64,000 nucleotides of DNA from Allacma fusca (Eukaryota > Arthropoda > Collembola > Symphypleona > Sminthuridae). A program made the position numbers and the translations under genes. The notes under the pieces were generated by a model. The model worked only from the letters and a program-made list of their open reading frames with translations. It ran no database searches and was not told the origin of the DNA. Shown piece by piece: positions 23,901-36,800 of this stretch. Every line of letters starts with the position of its first letter. The stretch's first letter is position 1. Location of the stretch: assembly GCA_947179485.1 (NCBI GenBank), contig OX359245.1:22927067-22991066 (forward strand), given 5' to 3'.

Positions 23901-26900
23901 TGAGCTTTGGCAGACTGCCGGAGTGGATTCCTAAAGTTTAAAGAGATTCGGGCGAGTTTGGCTAACACGTTAAACAGCTACTATCGCAACGAGACCTCAT
24001 TTTATTAGCTATTTTTAAAGTTTTTCGATTCATCTTAAATGCGAGAATTGAGCTTTGGCAGATTGTCCGAGTTAATTCCCAAAAATTAAAGAGATTCACA
24101 CGAGTTAAGCAAACAATTTAAAAAGTGACCATAGCAACGAGACCTCATTTTCATCGCTGTTTAGTTTTTCGATTCATCCCAAATTCGAGAATTGAACTTT
24201 AAGGCTGCCCGAGTTTATTCTTGTAAGTTCATTTTCATCGTTATGTTTAGTTTTTTGATTCATCATAAATTCGAGAATTGAGCTTTGGCAGACTGCCCGA
24301 GTGTATTCCCAAAGTTTAAAAGGATTCGGGCGAGTAAGCCTAACACGTTAAACAGTTACCATCGCAACGACACCTCATTTTCATCGCTACGTATAAAGTT
24401 TTTCGATTCATCCCAAATTCGAGAATTGATCTTTGGCAGACTGCCCGAGTGTATTTCCAAAGTTTAAAGAGATTCGGACGAGCTCAGCAAACACGTTAAA
24501 CAGTGACCATGGCAACGAGACTTTACTTTTATCGCTTTGTTTAGTTTGTCGATTCATCATAAATTCGAGAATTTAGCTTTGGAAGACTGTCCAAATATAT
24601 TCCCAAAGTTTAAAGAGATTCGGGCGAGTTTGGCTAACACGTTAAACAGCTACCATCGCAACGGGACTACATTTTAATCGCTATTTTTAAAGTTTTTTGA
24701 TTCATCTTATTTCCAACAATTGAGCTTTGGCAGACTGCCGGAGTGGATTCCTAAAGTTTAAAGAGATTCGGGCGAGTTTGGCTAACACGTTAAACAGCTA
24801 CTATCGCAACGAGACCTCATTTTATTAGCTATTTTTAAAGTTTTTCGATTCATCTTAAATGCGAGAATTGAGCTTTGGCAGATTGTCCGAGTTAATTCCC
24901 AAAAATTAAAGAGATTCACACGAGTTAAGCAAACAATTTAAAAAGTGACCATAGCAACGAGACCTCATTTTCATCGCTGTTTAGTTTTTCGATTCATCCC
25001 AAATTCGAGAATTGAACTTTAAGGCTGCCCGAGTTTATTCTTGTAAGTTCATTTTCATCGTTATGTTTAGTTTTTTGATTCATCATAAATTCGAGAATTG
25101 AGCTTTGGCAGACTGCCCGAGTGTATTCCCAAAGTTTAAAGGGATTAGGGCGAGTACGGCTAACACGTTAAACAGTTACCATAGCAACAAGACCTCATTT
25201 TCATCGCTGTTTAGTTTTTCGATTCATCCCAAATTCGAGAATTGAGCTTTGGCAGACTGCCCGAGTGTATTCCCAAATTTTAAAGAGATTCGGGCGAGTT
25301 TGGCTAACACGTTAAACAGCTAAAATCGCAACGGGACTACATTTTAATCGCTATTTTTAAAGTTTTTCGATTCATCTTATTTGCGACAACTGAGCTTTGG
25401 CAGACTGCCGGAGTGGATTCCTAAAGTTTAAAGAGATTCGGGGAGTTTGGCTAACACGTTAAACAGTTACCATCGAACGAGATCTCATTTTCATCGCTAT
25501 GTTTAAAGTTTTTCGATTCATCTTAAATGCGAGAATTGAGCTTTGGCAGACTGTCCGAGTTAATTCCCAAAGTTTAAAGAGATTCGGACGAGTTAAGCAA
25601 ACAACTTAAAAAGTGACCTAAGCGAAACGTCATTTTCATCCGTTTTTCCAAAGTTTTTCGATTCATCTCAAATTCAAAAATTGATCTTTGGCAGACTGCC
25701 CGAGTGTATTTCCAAAGTTTAAAGAGATTCGGACGAGCTCAGCAAACACGTTAAACAGTGACCATGGCAACGAGACTTTACTTTTATCCCTTTGTTTAGT
25801 TTTTCGATTCATCATAAATTCGAGAATTGAGCTTTGGAAGACTGCCCAAATATATTTCCAAAGTTTAAACAGATTCGGGCGAGTTTGGCTAACACGTTAA
25901 ACAGCTACCATCGCAACGGGACTACATTTTAATCGCTATTTTTAGTTTTTCGATTCATCTTATTTCCGACAATTGAGCTTTGGCAGACTGCCGGAGTGGA
26001 TTCCTAAAGTTTAAAGAGCTTCGGGCGAGTTTGGCTAACACGTTAAACAGCTACTATCGCAACGAGACCTCATTTTATTAGCTATTTTTAAAGTTTTTTG
26101 ATTCATCTTAAATGCGAGAATTGAGCTTTGGCAGATTGTCCGAGTTAATTCCCAAAAATTAAAGAGATTCACACGAGTTAAGCAAACAATTTAAAAAGTG
26201 ACCATAGCAACGAGACCTCATTTTCATCGCTGTTTAGTTTTTCGATTCATCCCAAATTCGAGAATTGAACTTTAAGGCTGCCCGAGTTTATTCTTGTAAG
26301 TTCATTTTAATCGTTATGTTTAGTTTTTTGATTCATCATAAATTCGAGAATTGAGCTTTGGCAGACTGCCCGAGTGTATTCCCAAAGTTTAAAGGGATTC
26401 GGGCGAGTACGGCTAACACGTTAAACAGTTACCATCGCAACGACACCTCATTTTCATCGCTACGTATAAAGTTTTTCGATTCATCCCAAATTCGAGAATT
26501 GAGCTTTGGCAGACTGCCCGAGTGTATTCCCAAATTTTAAAGAGATTCGGGCGAGTTTGGCTAACACATTAAACAGCTAAAATCGCAACGGGACTACATT
26601 TTAATCGCTATTTTTAAAGTTTTTCGATTCATCTTATTTGCGACAACTGAGCTTTGGCAGACTGCCGGAGTGGATTCCTAAAGTTTAAAGAGATTCGGGC
26701 TAGTTTGGCTAACACGTTAAACAGTTACCATCGAACGAGATCTCATTTTCATCGCTATGTTTAAAGTTTTTCGATTCATCTTCAATGCGAGAATTGAGCT
26801 TTGGCAGACTGTCCGAGTTAATTCCCAAAGTTTAAAGAGATTCGGACGAGTTAAGCAAACAACTTAAAAAGTGAATTAAGCGAAACGTCATTTTCATCCG

Positions 26901-29900
26901 TTTTTCCAAAGTTTTTCGATTCATCTCAAATTCAAAAATTGATCTTTGGCAGACTGCCCGAGTGTATTTCCAAAGTTTAAAGAGATTCGGACGAGCTCAG
27001 CAAACACGTTAAACAGTGACCATGGCAACGAGACTTTACTTTTATCCCTTTGTTTAGTTTTTCGATTCATCATAAATTCGAGAATTGAGCTTTGGAAGAC
27101 TGCCCAAATATATTTCCAAAGTTTAAACAGATTCGGGCGAGTTTGGCTAACACGTTAAACAGCTACCATCGCAACGGGACTACATTTTAATCGCTATTTT
27201 TAGTTTTTCGATTCATCTTATTTCCGACAATTGAGCTTTGGCAGACTGCCGGAGTGGATTCCTAAAGTTTAAAGAGATTCGGGCGAGTTTGGCTAACACG
27301 TTAAACAGCTACTATCGCAACGAGACCTCATTTTATTAGCTATTTTTAAAGTTTTTCGATTCATCTTAAATGCGAGAATTGAGCTTTGGCAGATTGTCCG
27401 AGTTAATTCCCAAAAATTAAAGAGATTCACACGAGTTAAGCAAACAATTTAAAAAGTGACCATAGCAACGAGACCTCATTTTCATCGCTGTTTAGTTTTT
27501 CGATTCATCCCAAATTCGAGAATTGAACTTTAAGGCTGCCCGAGTTTATTCTTGTAAGTTCATTTTCATCGTTATGTTTAGTTTTTTGATTCATCATAAA
27601 TTCGAGAATTGAGCTTTGGCAGACTGCCCGAGTGTATTCCCAAAGTTTAAAGGGATTCGGGCGAGTACGGCTAACACGTTAAACAGTTACCATCGCAACG
27701 ACACCTCATTTTCATCGCTACGTATAAAGTTTTTCGATTCATCCCAAATTCGAGAATTGATCTTTGGCAGACTGCCCGAGTGTATTTCCAAAGTTTAAAG
27801 AGATTCGGACGAGCTCAGCAAACACGTTAAACAGTGACCATGGCAACGAGACTTTACTTTTATCGCTTTGTTTAGTTTTTCGATTCATCATAAATTCGAG
27901 AATTGAGCTTTGGAAGACTGTCCAAATATATTCCCAAAGTTTAAAGAGATTCGGGCGAGTTTGGCTAAAACGTTAAACAGCTACCATCGCAACGGGACTA
28001 CATTTTAATCGCTATTTTTAGTTTTTCGATTCATCTTATTTCCGACAATTGAGCTTTGGCAGACTGCCGGAGTGGATTCCTAAAGTTTAAAGAGATTCGG
28101 GCGAGTTTGGCTAACACGTTAAACAGCTACTATCGCAACGAGACCTCATTTTATTAGCTATTTTTAAAGTTTTTCGATTCATCTTAAATGCGAGAATTGA
28201 GCTTTGGCAGATTGTCCGAGTTAATTCCCAAAAATTAAAGAGATTCACACGAGTTAAGCAAACAATTTAAAAAGTGACCATAGCAACGAGACCTCATTTT
28301 CATCGCTGTTTAGTTTTTCGATTCATCCCAAATTCGAGAATTGAACTTTAAGGCTGCCCGAGTTTATTCTTGTAAGTTCATTTTCATCGTTATGTTTAGT
28401 TTTTTGATTCATCATAAATTCGAGAATTGAGCTTTGGCAGACTGCCCGAGTGTATTCCCAAAGTTTAAAGGGATTCGAGCGAGTACGGCTAACACGTTAA
28501 ACAGTTACCATCGCAACGACACCTCATTTTCATCGCTACGTATAAAGTTTTTCGATTCATCCCAAATTCGAGAATTGATCTTTGGCAGACTGCCCGAGTG
28601 TATTTCCAAAGTTTAAAGAGATTCGGACGAGCTCAGCAAACACGTTAAACAGTGACCATGGCAACGAGACTTTACTTTTATCGCTTTGTTTAGTTTTTCG
28701 ATTCATCATAAATTCGAGAATTTAGCTTTGGAAGACTGTCCAAATATATTCCCAAAGTTTAAAGAGATTCGGGCGAGTTTGGCTAACACGTTAAACAGCT
28801 ACCATCGCAACGGGACTACATTTTAATCGCTATTTTTAAAGTTTTTCGATTCATCCTAAATTCGAGGATTGAACTTTAAGACTGCCCGAGTGTATTCCCA
28901 GTTTAAGGAGATTCAGACGAGTTCGGCAAACACCGTAAAAAGTGACCATAGCAACGAGACCTCATTTTCTTTTTGCTGTTTAGTTTTTCGATTCATCTTT
29001 AATTCGAGAATTCATCTTCGGCGGACTGCCCGAGTGTATTTGCAAAAATTAAAGAGAATCAGGTGAGCTCAGCAAACACGTTAAACATTGACCATAGCAA
29101 CGACACGTCATTTCCATCGCTACGTTTAGTTTTCGATGCATCCCAAATTCGAGAAATGAGCTTTAAGACTGTCCGAGTGTATTCCCAAAGTTTAAAGAGA
29201 TTCGGACGAGTTAAGCAAACAACTTAAAAAGTGACCTGAGCGACACGTCATTTTCATTGCTTTTTCCAAAGATATTAGATTCATCTCAGATTCGAGAATT
29301 GAGCTTTGGAAGACTGCCCGAGTATATTTCCAAAGTTTAAACAGATTCGGGCGAGTTTGGCTAACATGTTAAACAGCTACCATCGCAACGGGACTCTATT
29401 TTAATCGCTATTTTTAAAGTTTTTCGATTCATCTTATTTGCGACAATTGAGATTTGGCAGACTGCCTGAGTGGATTCCCAAAGTTTAAAGAGATTCGGGC
29501 GACTTTGGCTCACGTTAAACAGCTACTATCGCAACGAGACCTCATTTTATTAGATATTTTTAAAGTTTTTCGATTCATCTTACATGCGAGAATTGAGCTT
29601 TGGCAGACTGTCCGAGTTAATTCCCAAAGTTTAAAGAGATTCGGACGAGTTAAGCAAACAACTTAAAAAGTGACCTAAGCGAAACGTCATTTTCATCCCT
29701 TTTTCCAAAGTTTTTCGATTCATCTCAAATTCAAAAATTGATCTTTGGTAGACTGCCCGAGTGTATTTCCAAAAATTAAAGAGAATCAGGTGAGGTCAGC
29801 AAACACGTTAAACAGTGACCATGGCAACGAGACTTTACTTTTATCCCTTTGTTTAGTTTTTCGATTCATCATAAATTCGAGAACTGAGCTTTGGAAGACT

Positions 29901-30634
29901 GCCCAAATATATTCCCAAAGTTAAAAGAGATTCTAGCGAGCTTGAATTACACGTTAAACAGCTACTATCGTAACGAGACCTCATTTTAATTGCTTTGTTT
30001 AAAGTTTTTCGATTCGTTTTAAATGCGAGAATTGAGCTTTGGCAGACTGTCCGAGTTTATTCCCAAAGTTTAAAGAGATTCACACGAGTTAAGCAAACAA
30101 CTTAAAAAGTGACCATAGGAACGAGACCTCATTTTCATCGCTGTTTAGTTTTTCGATTCTTCCCAAATTCGAGAATTGAACTTTAAGGCTGCCCGAGTGT
30201 ATTCTTGTAAGTTCATTTTCATCGTTATGTTTAGTTTTTCAAATCATCATAAATTCGAGAATTGAGCTTTGGAAGACTGCCCGAGTGTATTCCCAAAGTT
30301 TAAAGAGATTCGGGCGAGTACGGCTAACACGTTAAATAGTTACCATCGCAACGAGATCTCATTTTAATCGCTATGTTTAAAGTTTTTCGATTCATCCCAA
30401 ATTCGAGAATTGAACTTTGACTGCCCGAGTGTATTCCCAAAGTTTAAGGAGATTCAGACGAGTTCGGCAAACACCGTAAAAAGTGACCATAGCAACGAGA
30501 CCTCATTTTCTTTGCTATGTTTAGTTTTTCGATTCATCTTTAATTCGAGAATTCATTTTCGGCGGACTGCCCGAGTGTATTTCCAAAAATTAAAGAGAAT
30601 CAGGTGAGCTCAGCAAACACATTAAACATTGACC
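20971..30634. repeat. Satellite block 2, with 818- and 1258-bp higher-order repeats
   Basis: Continuation of the same satellite. Corresponding monomers recur at about 818-bp steps (for example 23601/24421 and 27616/28434) and at 1258-bp steps (25688/26946 and 26358/27616). The 440-bp difference equals three monomers, so the two forms differ by loss or gain of a trimer. The shortened monomer variant is a regular member of each higher-order unit. No gene is visible. Confidence 0.92.
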
Positions 30635-33600
30635 CAGAGCTATGCAAAATACATGGTCTTCAAGCTCAAAATACAAAATAAAATACATTAAGCAATATAG
30701 TAAAAATACAAAATACTAAGTAAAATACTTTGGATTACTTTATTAAAATACAATTACAAATACATTGCATTGTATGAAATCCTAAATACTCAAATACAAA
30801 ATATAGTATTTCAAATACTCTACTTCTACTACAAAATACTTTCTGAAACACCTTAGTGTTTTTACTCCTTTTGATTTCTAGAACACAGTTTTAAAAACAC
30901 GAGCTTTTTGAACACCTCGTCGGACAGAGAAGCCCTTCTGGGGCTGAAAATAAGACCTGCGTAGCTAAATAACCGTTCTACGGGTGCCGACGATGCCAAT
31001 GGCGTGTTGTAGTACATAAACATGGATTTGACAGTTGGATACTTGTCCAAAATATTTATGTTATCAGAAGGATCTTGCATATAATTCAAACATTCCAGTT
31101 CGACACATTCCTCGGTCAATGAGGGCGAAACCCAAGGTTGTGATTCGAATGAGAAAAAATTATCCTGCTTGTTCAAGCTATCCGTCGAACAATCTTCTGA
31201 TGTTTTGTGTTTTTGAAAAAAGCGTTTGGCCTCAGCTATGAATGCTGCTTTTGCAACATCCCGTTTGTCCGACGGGACCCACCTTAACTTGAAGTAAGGC
31301 AAAGAAACTGCTGAGAGTAATTCAAAAGAACTGCTACCAAAGTCCATGCAAAAAACGTTTTTAAAACGTTTTTCTAAACGCGCCTTTAGACAATCGGCCA
31401 TTGTTTTTACATGCTTACGTGCTCCACCATATTTAATGATGTCTTCAAGTTTACTTTTGGTTGCCAAAAGTATGGGGGCAAAATATCCAAAGAAGAAACC
31501 ATTTTCCCCCTGTAATTTATCTAATGCAATCGCTATCGGCTCCATGCAGGTAACATAATGTCGTAGGAATTCAACTTCGTCTTGCAAAAGATTTGGTACA
31601 CCTGCTTTTTCAAACAATTCTTCAAAACGTTCCGTATGCTGAAGTAACTGCTGGGAACAATCAAACAGAGAGTTCCACCTCGTTGGACATGGCGTTTTCA
31701 AATGCTTGCCGATTACTCCATAAATCTCTTCTGCAACCTGGTTGGATCTTGAAATCTTATTCCAAAGAGCGGTACACTTACTCATGGCTGAACTGAAGAT
31801 TTTTTTGACCGCTGGGTCAGATGTTTGAGAAGCATTTGGTTTCTTTTTCTGTAATGAAAATGTGTAATGTAAAATTAAGTTAGAGGATTCGGTATCGAGG
31901 TTTATTTTTGATCTTTAAAATATCAGGATGATGACAGATAAGTAATATAAGCCTACCGAAGGTTTAATAAAGTCTTCAGTGGCTACCAAACTCAGATTAT
32001 GACTACCGCATCGAATGTGCCTGGGTAAACAGATGGCTCCTTCAGAGAGATATAGACCATTATCACCAAGCTGTAGTTCCGCATCCTCGTCATCCTCATC
32101 TAAAGGAGTATCGTCACTCTGGCAATAACGATTTGGTTCTTTTAATCCAAATTCCGGAAAAGCTTTTACAAAATTGCTCCCATTGTCGGTCACACAACAC
32201 ACGATTTTTTCATGGCTTAACTTCACATCCCTGAAGGCATCATTCAAAATCTCAGCAATCCTGTCAAAACTGTGGCTACCCTTAAACCGCTCAAATGCAA
32301 TGACGGCTGAAACCCGTTTGAACTGGGGCGTTATCCAATGACATGTTACGCCAAGGTAACTTCGTCGACGCGAAGACCACAAATCTGCAGTGCAACAAAT
32401 CCACGTAGCCTCAAGCAATTGTTTCTCCAGACGACATTTCTCTTCTAAATACAGTCCATGTATTCTCGAGGACAACGTCCTATACGACAACGGCTTAGCT
32501 GTGGGTTTTAAACCTGTAAAAATTGAATCAAAATTGTCGTTAATGCAATTGTATTATTCAGTCTTGTCACTTATACACTAAAAAGGGCTGTCATTAGCAC
32601 CTTTGACGAGCCGCGTAAATGATGGGAGTTCTATGTGGTATAGCGGCGACATCGACTCAATAATGTAGTCCATTTAAAGTTTGTCGTCTGTGGAAGCTCT
32701 TGCAGGATCATTGGTTGTAGGAAAAAAGGATGAGATCGTGGGTTGCTCGGGATTCTTCTTACGTTCTGTGATCATATAATTTTTGTACGCCTCGTGTTCC
32801 ACTGGATGCAGTTTCTACGTAAAAATTCAATTCCCTAAATATAACTATGTACAATTATTATATTTTGGGAAAAGCAAAATACATGTACACAGCATAAATA
32901 TATTTTTGATCTGAAAATAAATAAATCTTTAACTCAAGGGAATTCGAGGTGAACAAAATACCATCGTTCACATTAACTCATGTCAGAAATTGAAAATGTG
33001 TTTATCAAATTCGCTTCGGAATTTCCACGGTGGCAAGGGAAATAAAATACTCACTAAACAAATTAATTCAAACTACATACATAGGCTATTCTATCTTACG
33101 AGATGCTTTAAAAAGTTTGTTGTAGCTGTGAAGCTGCCTTTTTTCAGACCTCCGGAGGAATCGCGCTTTGTTCCCCGCGCTGATCCACTTTGCAATTCGG
33201 TTTCACATGGAACACATTAGGCAACTACGTTACCAATGCCAAGTTCTTCAACTAACCGAAAGAAATTGCCATTTAATATGGCTGGAACTGGTCGAGAGCT
33301 CATTTTGTTTCCTTTGCAGTTTAATGTTAATAAAAAATTTCCTTCGTTCGCTAATCAATATATTTTAGAAATACAGCTTATATTACTCACTTCTGAATGC
33401 ATTCTGGAATAGCCACTTTATTTATTCACTGTACCATGTATTTTATACATAATAAAGTTGTCCACAATGATAAAAACGAACCGATCATTATAAAACTTGT
33501 AATTGAACCTGATCGACCGTAACAACGTTATCATTACAGCACAAGTCGTTTCATCCAACGAATGTTCTATGAATGAACACTTGGAAAACAAAATTTCCAC

Positions 33601-33841
33601 AGATGGCGTATGCAGTATTAAAGTGGCTACGCTGCTGGTGAAAGTATTTTGAGCAAAATACTGTATTTTAAATACATTTTGTCGGCTATCTAAAGTAAGT
33701 AAGTACACTATACTTTTGTACTCATAGGCATACAGAGTACAAAATACAAAATACTTTCTCAGTTGTCGCAGACTTCAAAATACAAAATACAAAATACTTC
33801 AGGGTTCCAAAATACGTATTTTCAAATACTGCATAGCTCTG
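30635..33841 (-). mobile_element. hAT transposon, 3207 bp, inserted in the satellite
   Basis: Terminal inverted repeats begin CAGAGCTATGCA at both ends. The 8-bp target duplication CATTGACC (30627-30634 and 33842-33849) is perfect and lies within a satellite monomer. It carries one minus-strand transposase gene. Both subterminal regions (about 30650-30850 and 33640-33830) are packed with AAAATAC/CAAAATAC-like motifs, as transposase-binding arrays of hAT elements often are. The element looks autonomous in design, but its gene is disabled. Confidence 0.95.
30862..33303 (-). pseudogene. hAT transposase, four exons, two in-frame stops
   Basis: Model read from splice signals: exon 1 33303-33100 (ATG at 33303-33301, donor GTAAGA), exon 2 32814-32601, exon 3 32513-31957, exon 4 31848-30862. 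Introns are 285, 87 and 108 bp, phases 0, 1 and 0, with acceptors ending TAG, CAG and CAG; the total is about 653 codons. Exon 1 holds a BED finger (CVPC ... FLKHL, second histidine at the start of exon 2). Exon 3 has CTADLWSS and VTDNGSNF, the conserved Asp motifs, and CGSHNLSL. Exon 4 has PCPTRWNSL and the hATC dimerisation motif SSAPVERLFSYAG. In-frame TAA codons at 33219-33217 (exon 1) and 32676-32674 (exon 2) make it a pseudogene. Confidence 0.85.
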
Positions 33842-36800
33842 CATTGACCATAGCAACGACACGTCATTTCCATCGCTACGTTTAGTTTTCGATTCATCCC
33901 AAATTCGAGAAATGAGCTTTAAGACTGTCCGAGTGTATTCCCAAAGTTTAAAGAGATTCGGACGAGTAAAGCAAACAACTTAAAAAGTAAACCGAGCGAC
34001 ACGTCATTTTCATTGCTTTTTCCAAAGATATTAGATTCATCTCAGATTCGAGAATTGAGCTTTGGAAGACTGCCCGAGTATATTTCCAAAGTTTAAACAG
34101 ATTCGGGCGAGTTTGGCTAACACGTTAAACAGCTACCATCGCAACGGGAGTACATTTTAATCGCTATTTTTAAAGTTTTTCGATTCATCTTATTTGCGAC
34201 AATTGAGCTTTGGCATACTGCCTGAGTGGATTCCCAAAGTTTAAAGAGATTCGGGCGAGTTTGGCTAACACGTTAAACAGCTACTATCGCAACGAGACCT
34301 CATTTTATTAGCTATTTTTAAAGTTTTTCGATTCATCTTAAATGCGAGAATTGAGCTTTGGCAGACTGTCCGAGTTAATTCCCAAAGTTTAAAGAGATTC
34401 GGACGAGTTAAGCAAACAACTTAAAAAGTGACCTAAGCGAAACGTCATTTTCATCCCTTTTTCCAAAGTTTTTCGATTCATCTCAAATTCAAAAATTGAT
34501 CTTTGGCAGACTGCCCGAGTGTATTTCCAAAGTTTAAATAGATTCGGACGAGCTCAGCAAACACGTTAAACAGTGACCATGGCAACGAGACTTTACTTTT
34601 ATCCCTTTGTTTAGTTTTTCGATTCATCATAAATTCGAGAATTGAGCTTTGGAAGACTGCCCAAATATATTCCCAAAGTTTAATGAGATTCGGGCGAGTT
34701 TGGCTAACACGTTAAACAGCTACCATCGCAACGGGACTACATTTTAATCGCTATTTTTAAAGTTTTTCGATTCATCTTATTTGCGACAATTGAGCTTTGG
34801 CAGACTGCCTGAGTGGATTCCTAAAGTTTAAAGAGATTCGGGCGAGTTTGGCTAACACGTTAAACAGCTACTATCGCAACGAGACCTCATTTTATTAGCT
34901 ATTTTTAAAGTTTTTCGATTCATCTTAAATGCGAGAATGGAGCTTTGGCAGACTGTCCGAGTTAATTCCCAAAGTTTAAAGAGATTCGGACGAGTTAAGC
35001 AAACAACTTAAAAAGTGACCTAAGAGAAACGTCATTTTCATCCCTTTTTCCAAAGTTTTTCGATTCATCTCAAATTCGAGAATTGATCTTTGGCAGACTG
35101 CCCGAGTGTATTTCCAAAGTTTAAAGAGATTCGGACGAGCTCAGCAAACACGTTAAACAGTGACCATGGCAACGAGACTTTACTTTTATCCCTTTGTTTA
35201 GTTTTTCGATTCATCATAAATTCGAGAACTGAGCTTTGGAAGACTGCCCAAATATATTCCCAAAGTTAAAAGAGATTCAAGCGAGTTTGAATTACACGTT
35301 AAACAGCTACTATCGCAACGAGACCTCATTTTAATTGCTTTGTTTAAAGTTTTTCGATTCGTTTTAAATGCGAGAATTGAGCTTTGGCAGACTGTCCGAG
35401 TTTATTCCCAAAGTTTAAAGAGATTCACACGAGTTAAGCAAACAACTTAAAAAGTGACCATAGGAACGAGACCTCATTTTCATCGCTGTTTAGTTTTTCG
35501 ATTCTTCCCAAATTCGAGAATTGAACTTTAAGGCTGCCCGAGTGTATTCTTGTAAGTTCATTTTCATCGTTATGTTTAGTTTTTCAAATCATCATAAATT
35601 CGAGAATTGAGCTTTGGAAGACTGCCCGAGTGTATTCCCAAAGTTTAAAGAGATTCACACGAGTTAAGCAAACAACTTAAAAAGTGACCATAGCAACGAT
35701 ACCTCATTTTCATCGCTTTGTTTAGTTTTTAGATTCATCCCAAATTCGAAAATTGAACTTTAAGGCTGCCCGAGTGTATTCTTGTAAGTTCATTTTCATC
35801 GCTATGTTTAGTTTTTCGATTCATCATAAATTCGAAAATTGAATTTTGGCAGACTGCCCGAGTGTATTCCCAAAGTTTAAAGAGATTCGGGCGAGTACGG
35901 CTAATACGTTAAACAGTTACCATCGCAACGAGACTTTACTTTTATCCCTTTGTTTAGTTTTTCGATTCATCATAAATTCGAGAATTGAGCTTTGGAAGAC
36001 TGCCCAAATATATTCCCAAAGTTTAATGAGATTCAGGCGAGTTTGGCTAACACGTTAAACAGCTACCATCGCAACGGGACTACATTTTAATCGCTATTTT
36101 TAAAGTTTTTCGATTCATCTTATTTGCGACAATTGAGCTTTGGCAGACTGCCTGAGTGGAATCCTAAAGTTTAAAGAGATTCGGGCGAGTTTGGCTAACA
36201 CGTTAAACAGCTACTATCGCAACGAGACCTCATTTTATTAGCTATTTTTAAAGTTTTTCGATTCATCTTAAATGCGAGAATGGAGCTTTGGCAGACTGTC
36301 CGAGTTAATTCCCAAAGTTTAAAGAGATTCGGACGAGTTAAGCAAACAACTTAAAAAGTGACCTAAGCGAAACGTCATTTTCATCCCTTTTTCCAAAGTT
36401 TTTCGATTCATCTCAAATTCAAAAATTGATCTTTGGCAGACTGCCCGAGTGTATTTCCAAAGTTTAAAGAGATTCGGACGAGCTCAGACAACACGTTAAA
36501 CAGTGACCATGGCAACGAGACTTTACTTTTATCCCTTTGTTTAGTTTTTCGATTCATCATAAATTCGAGAACTGAGCTTTGGAAGACTGCCCAAATATAT
36601 TCCCAAAGTTAAAAGAGATTCAAGCGAGTTTGAATTACACGTTAAACAGCTACTATCGCAACGAGACCTCATTTTAATTGCTTTGTTTAAAGTTTTTCGA
36701 TTCGTTTTAAATGCGAGAATTGAGCTTTGGCAGACTGTCCGAGTTTATTCCCAAAGTTTAAAGAGATTCACACGAGTTAAGCAAACAACTTAAAAAGTGA

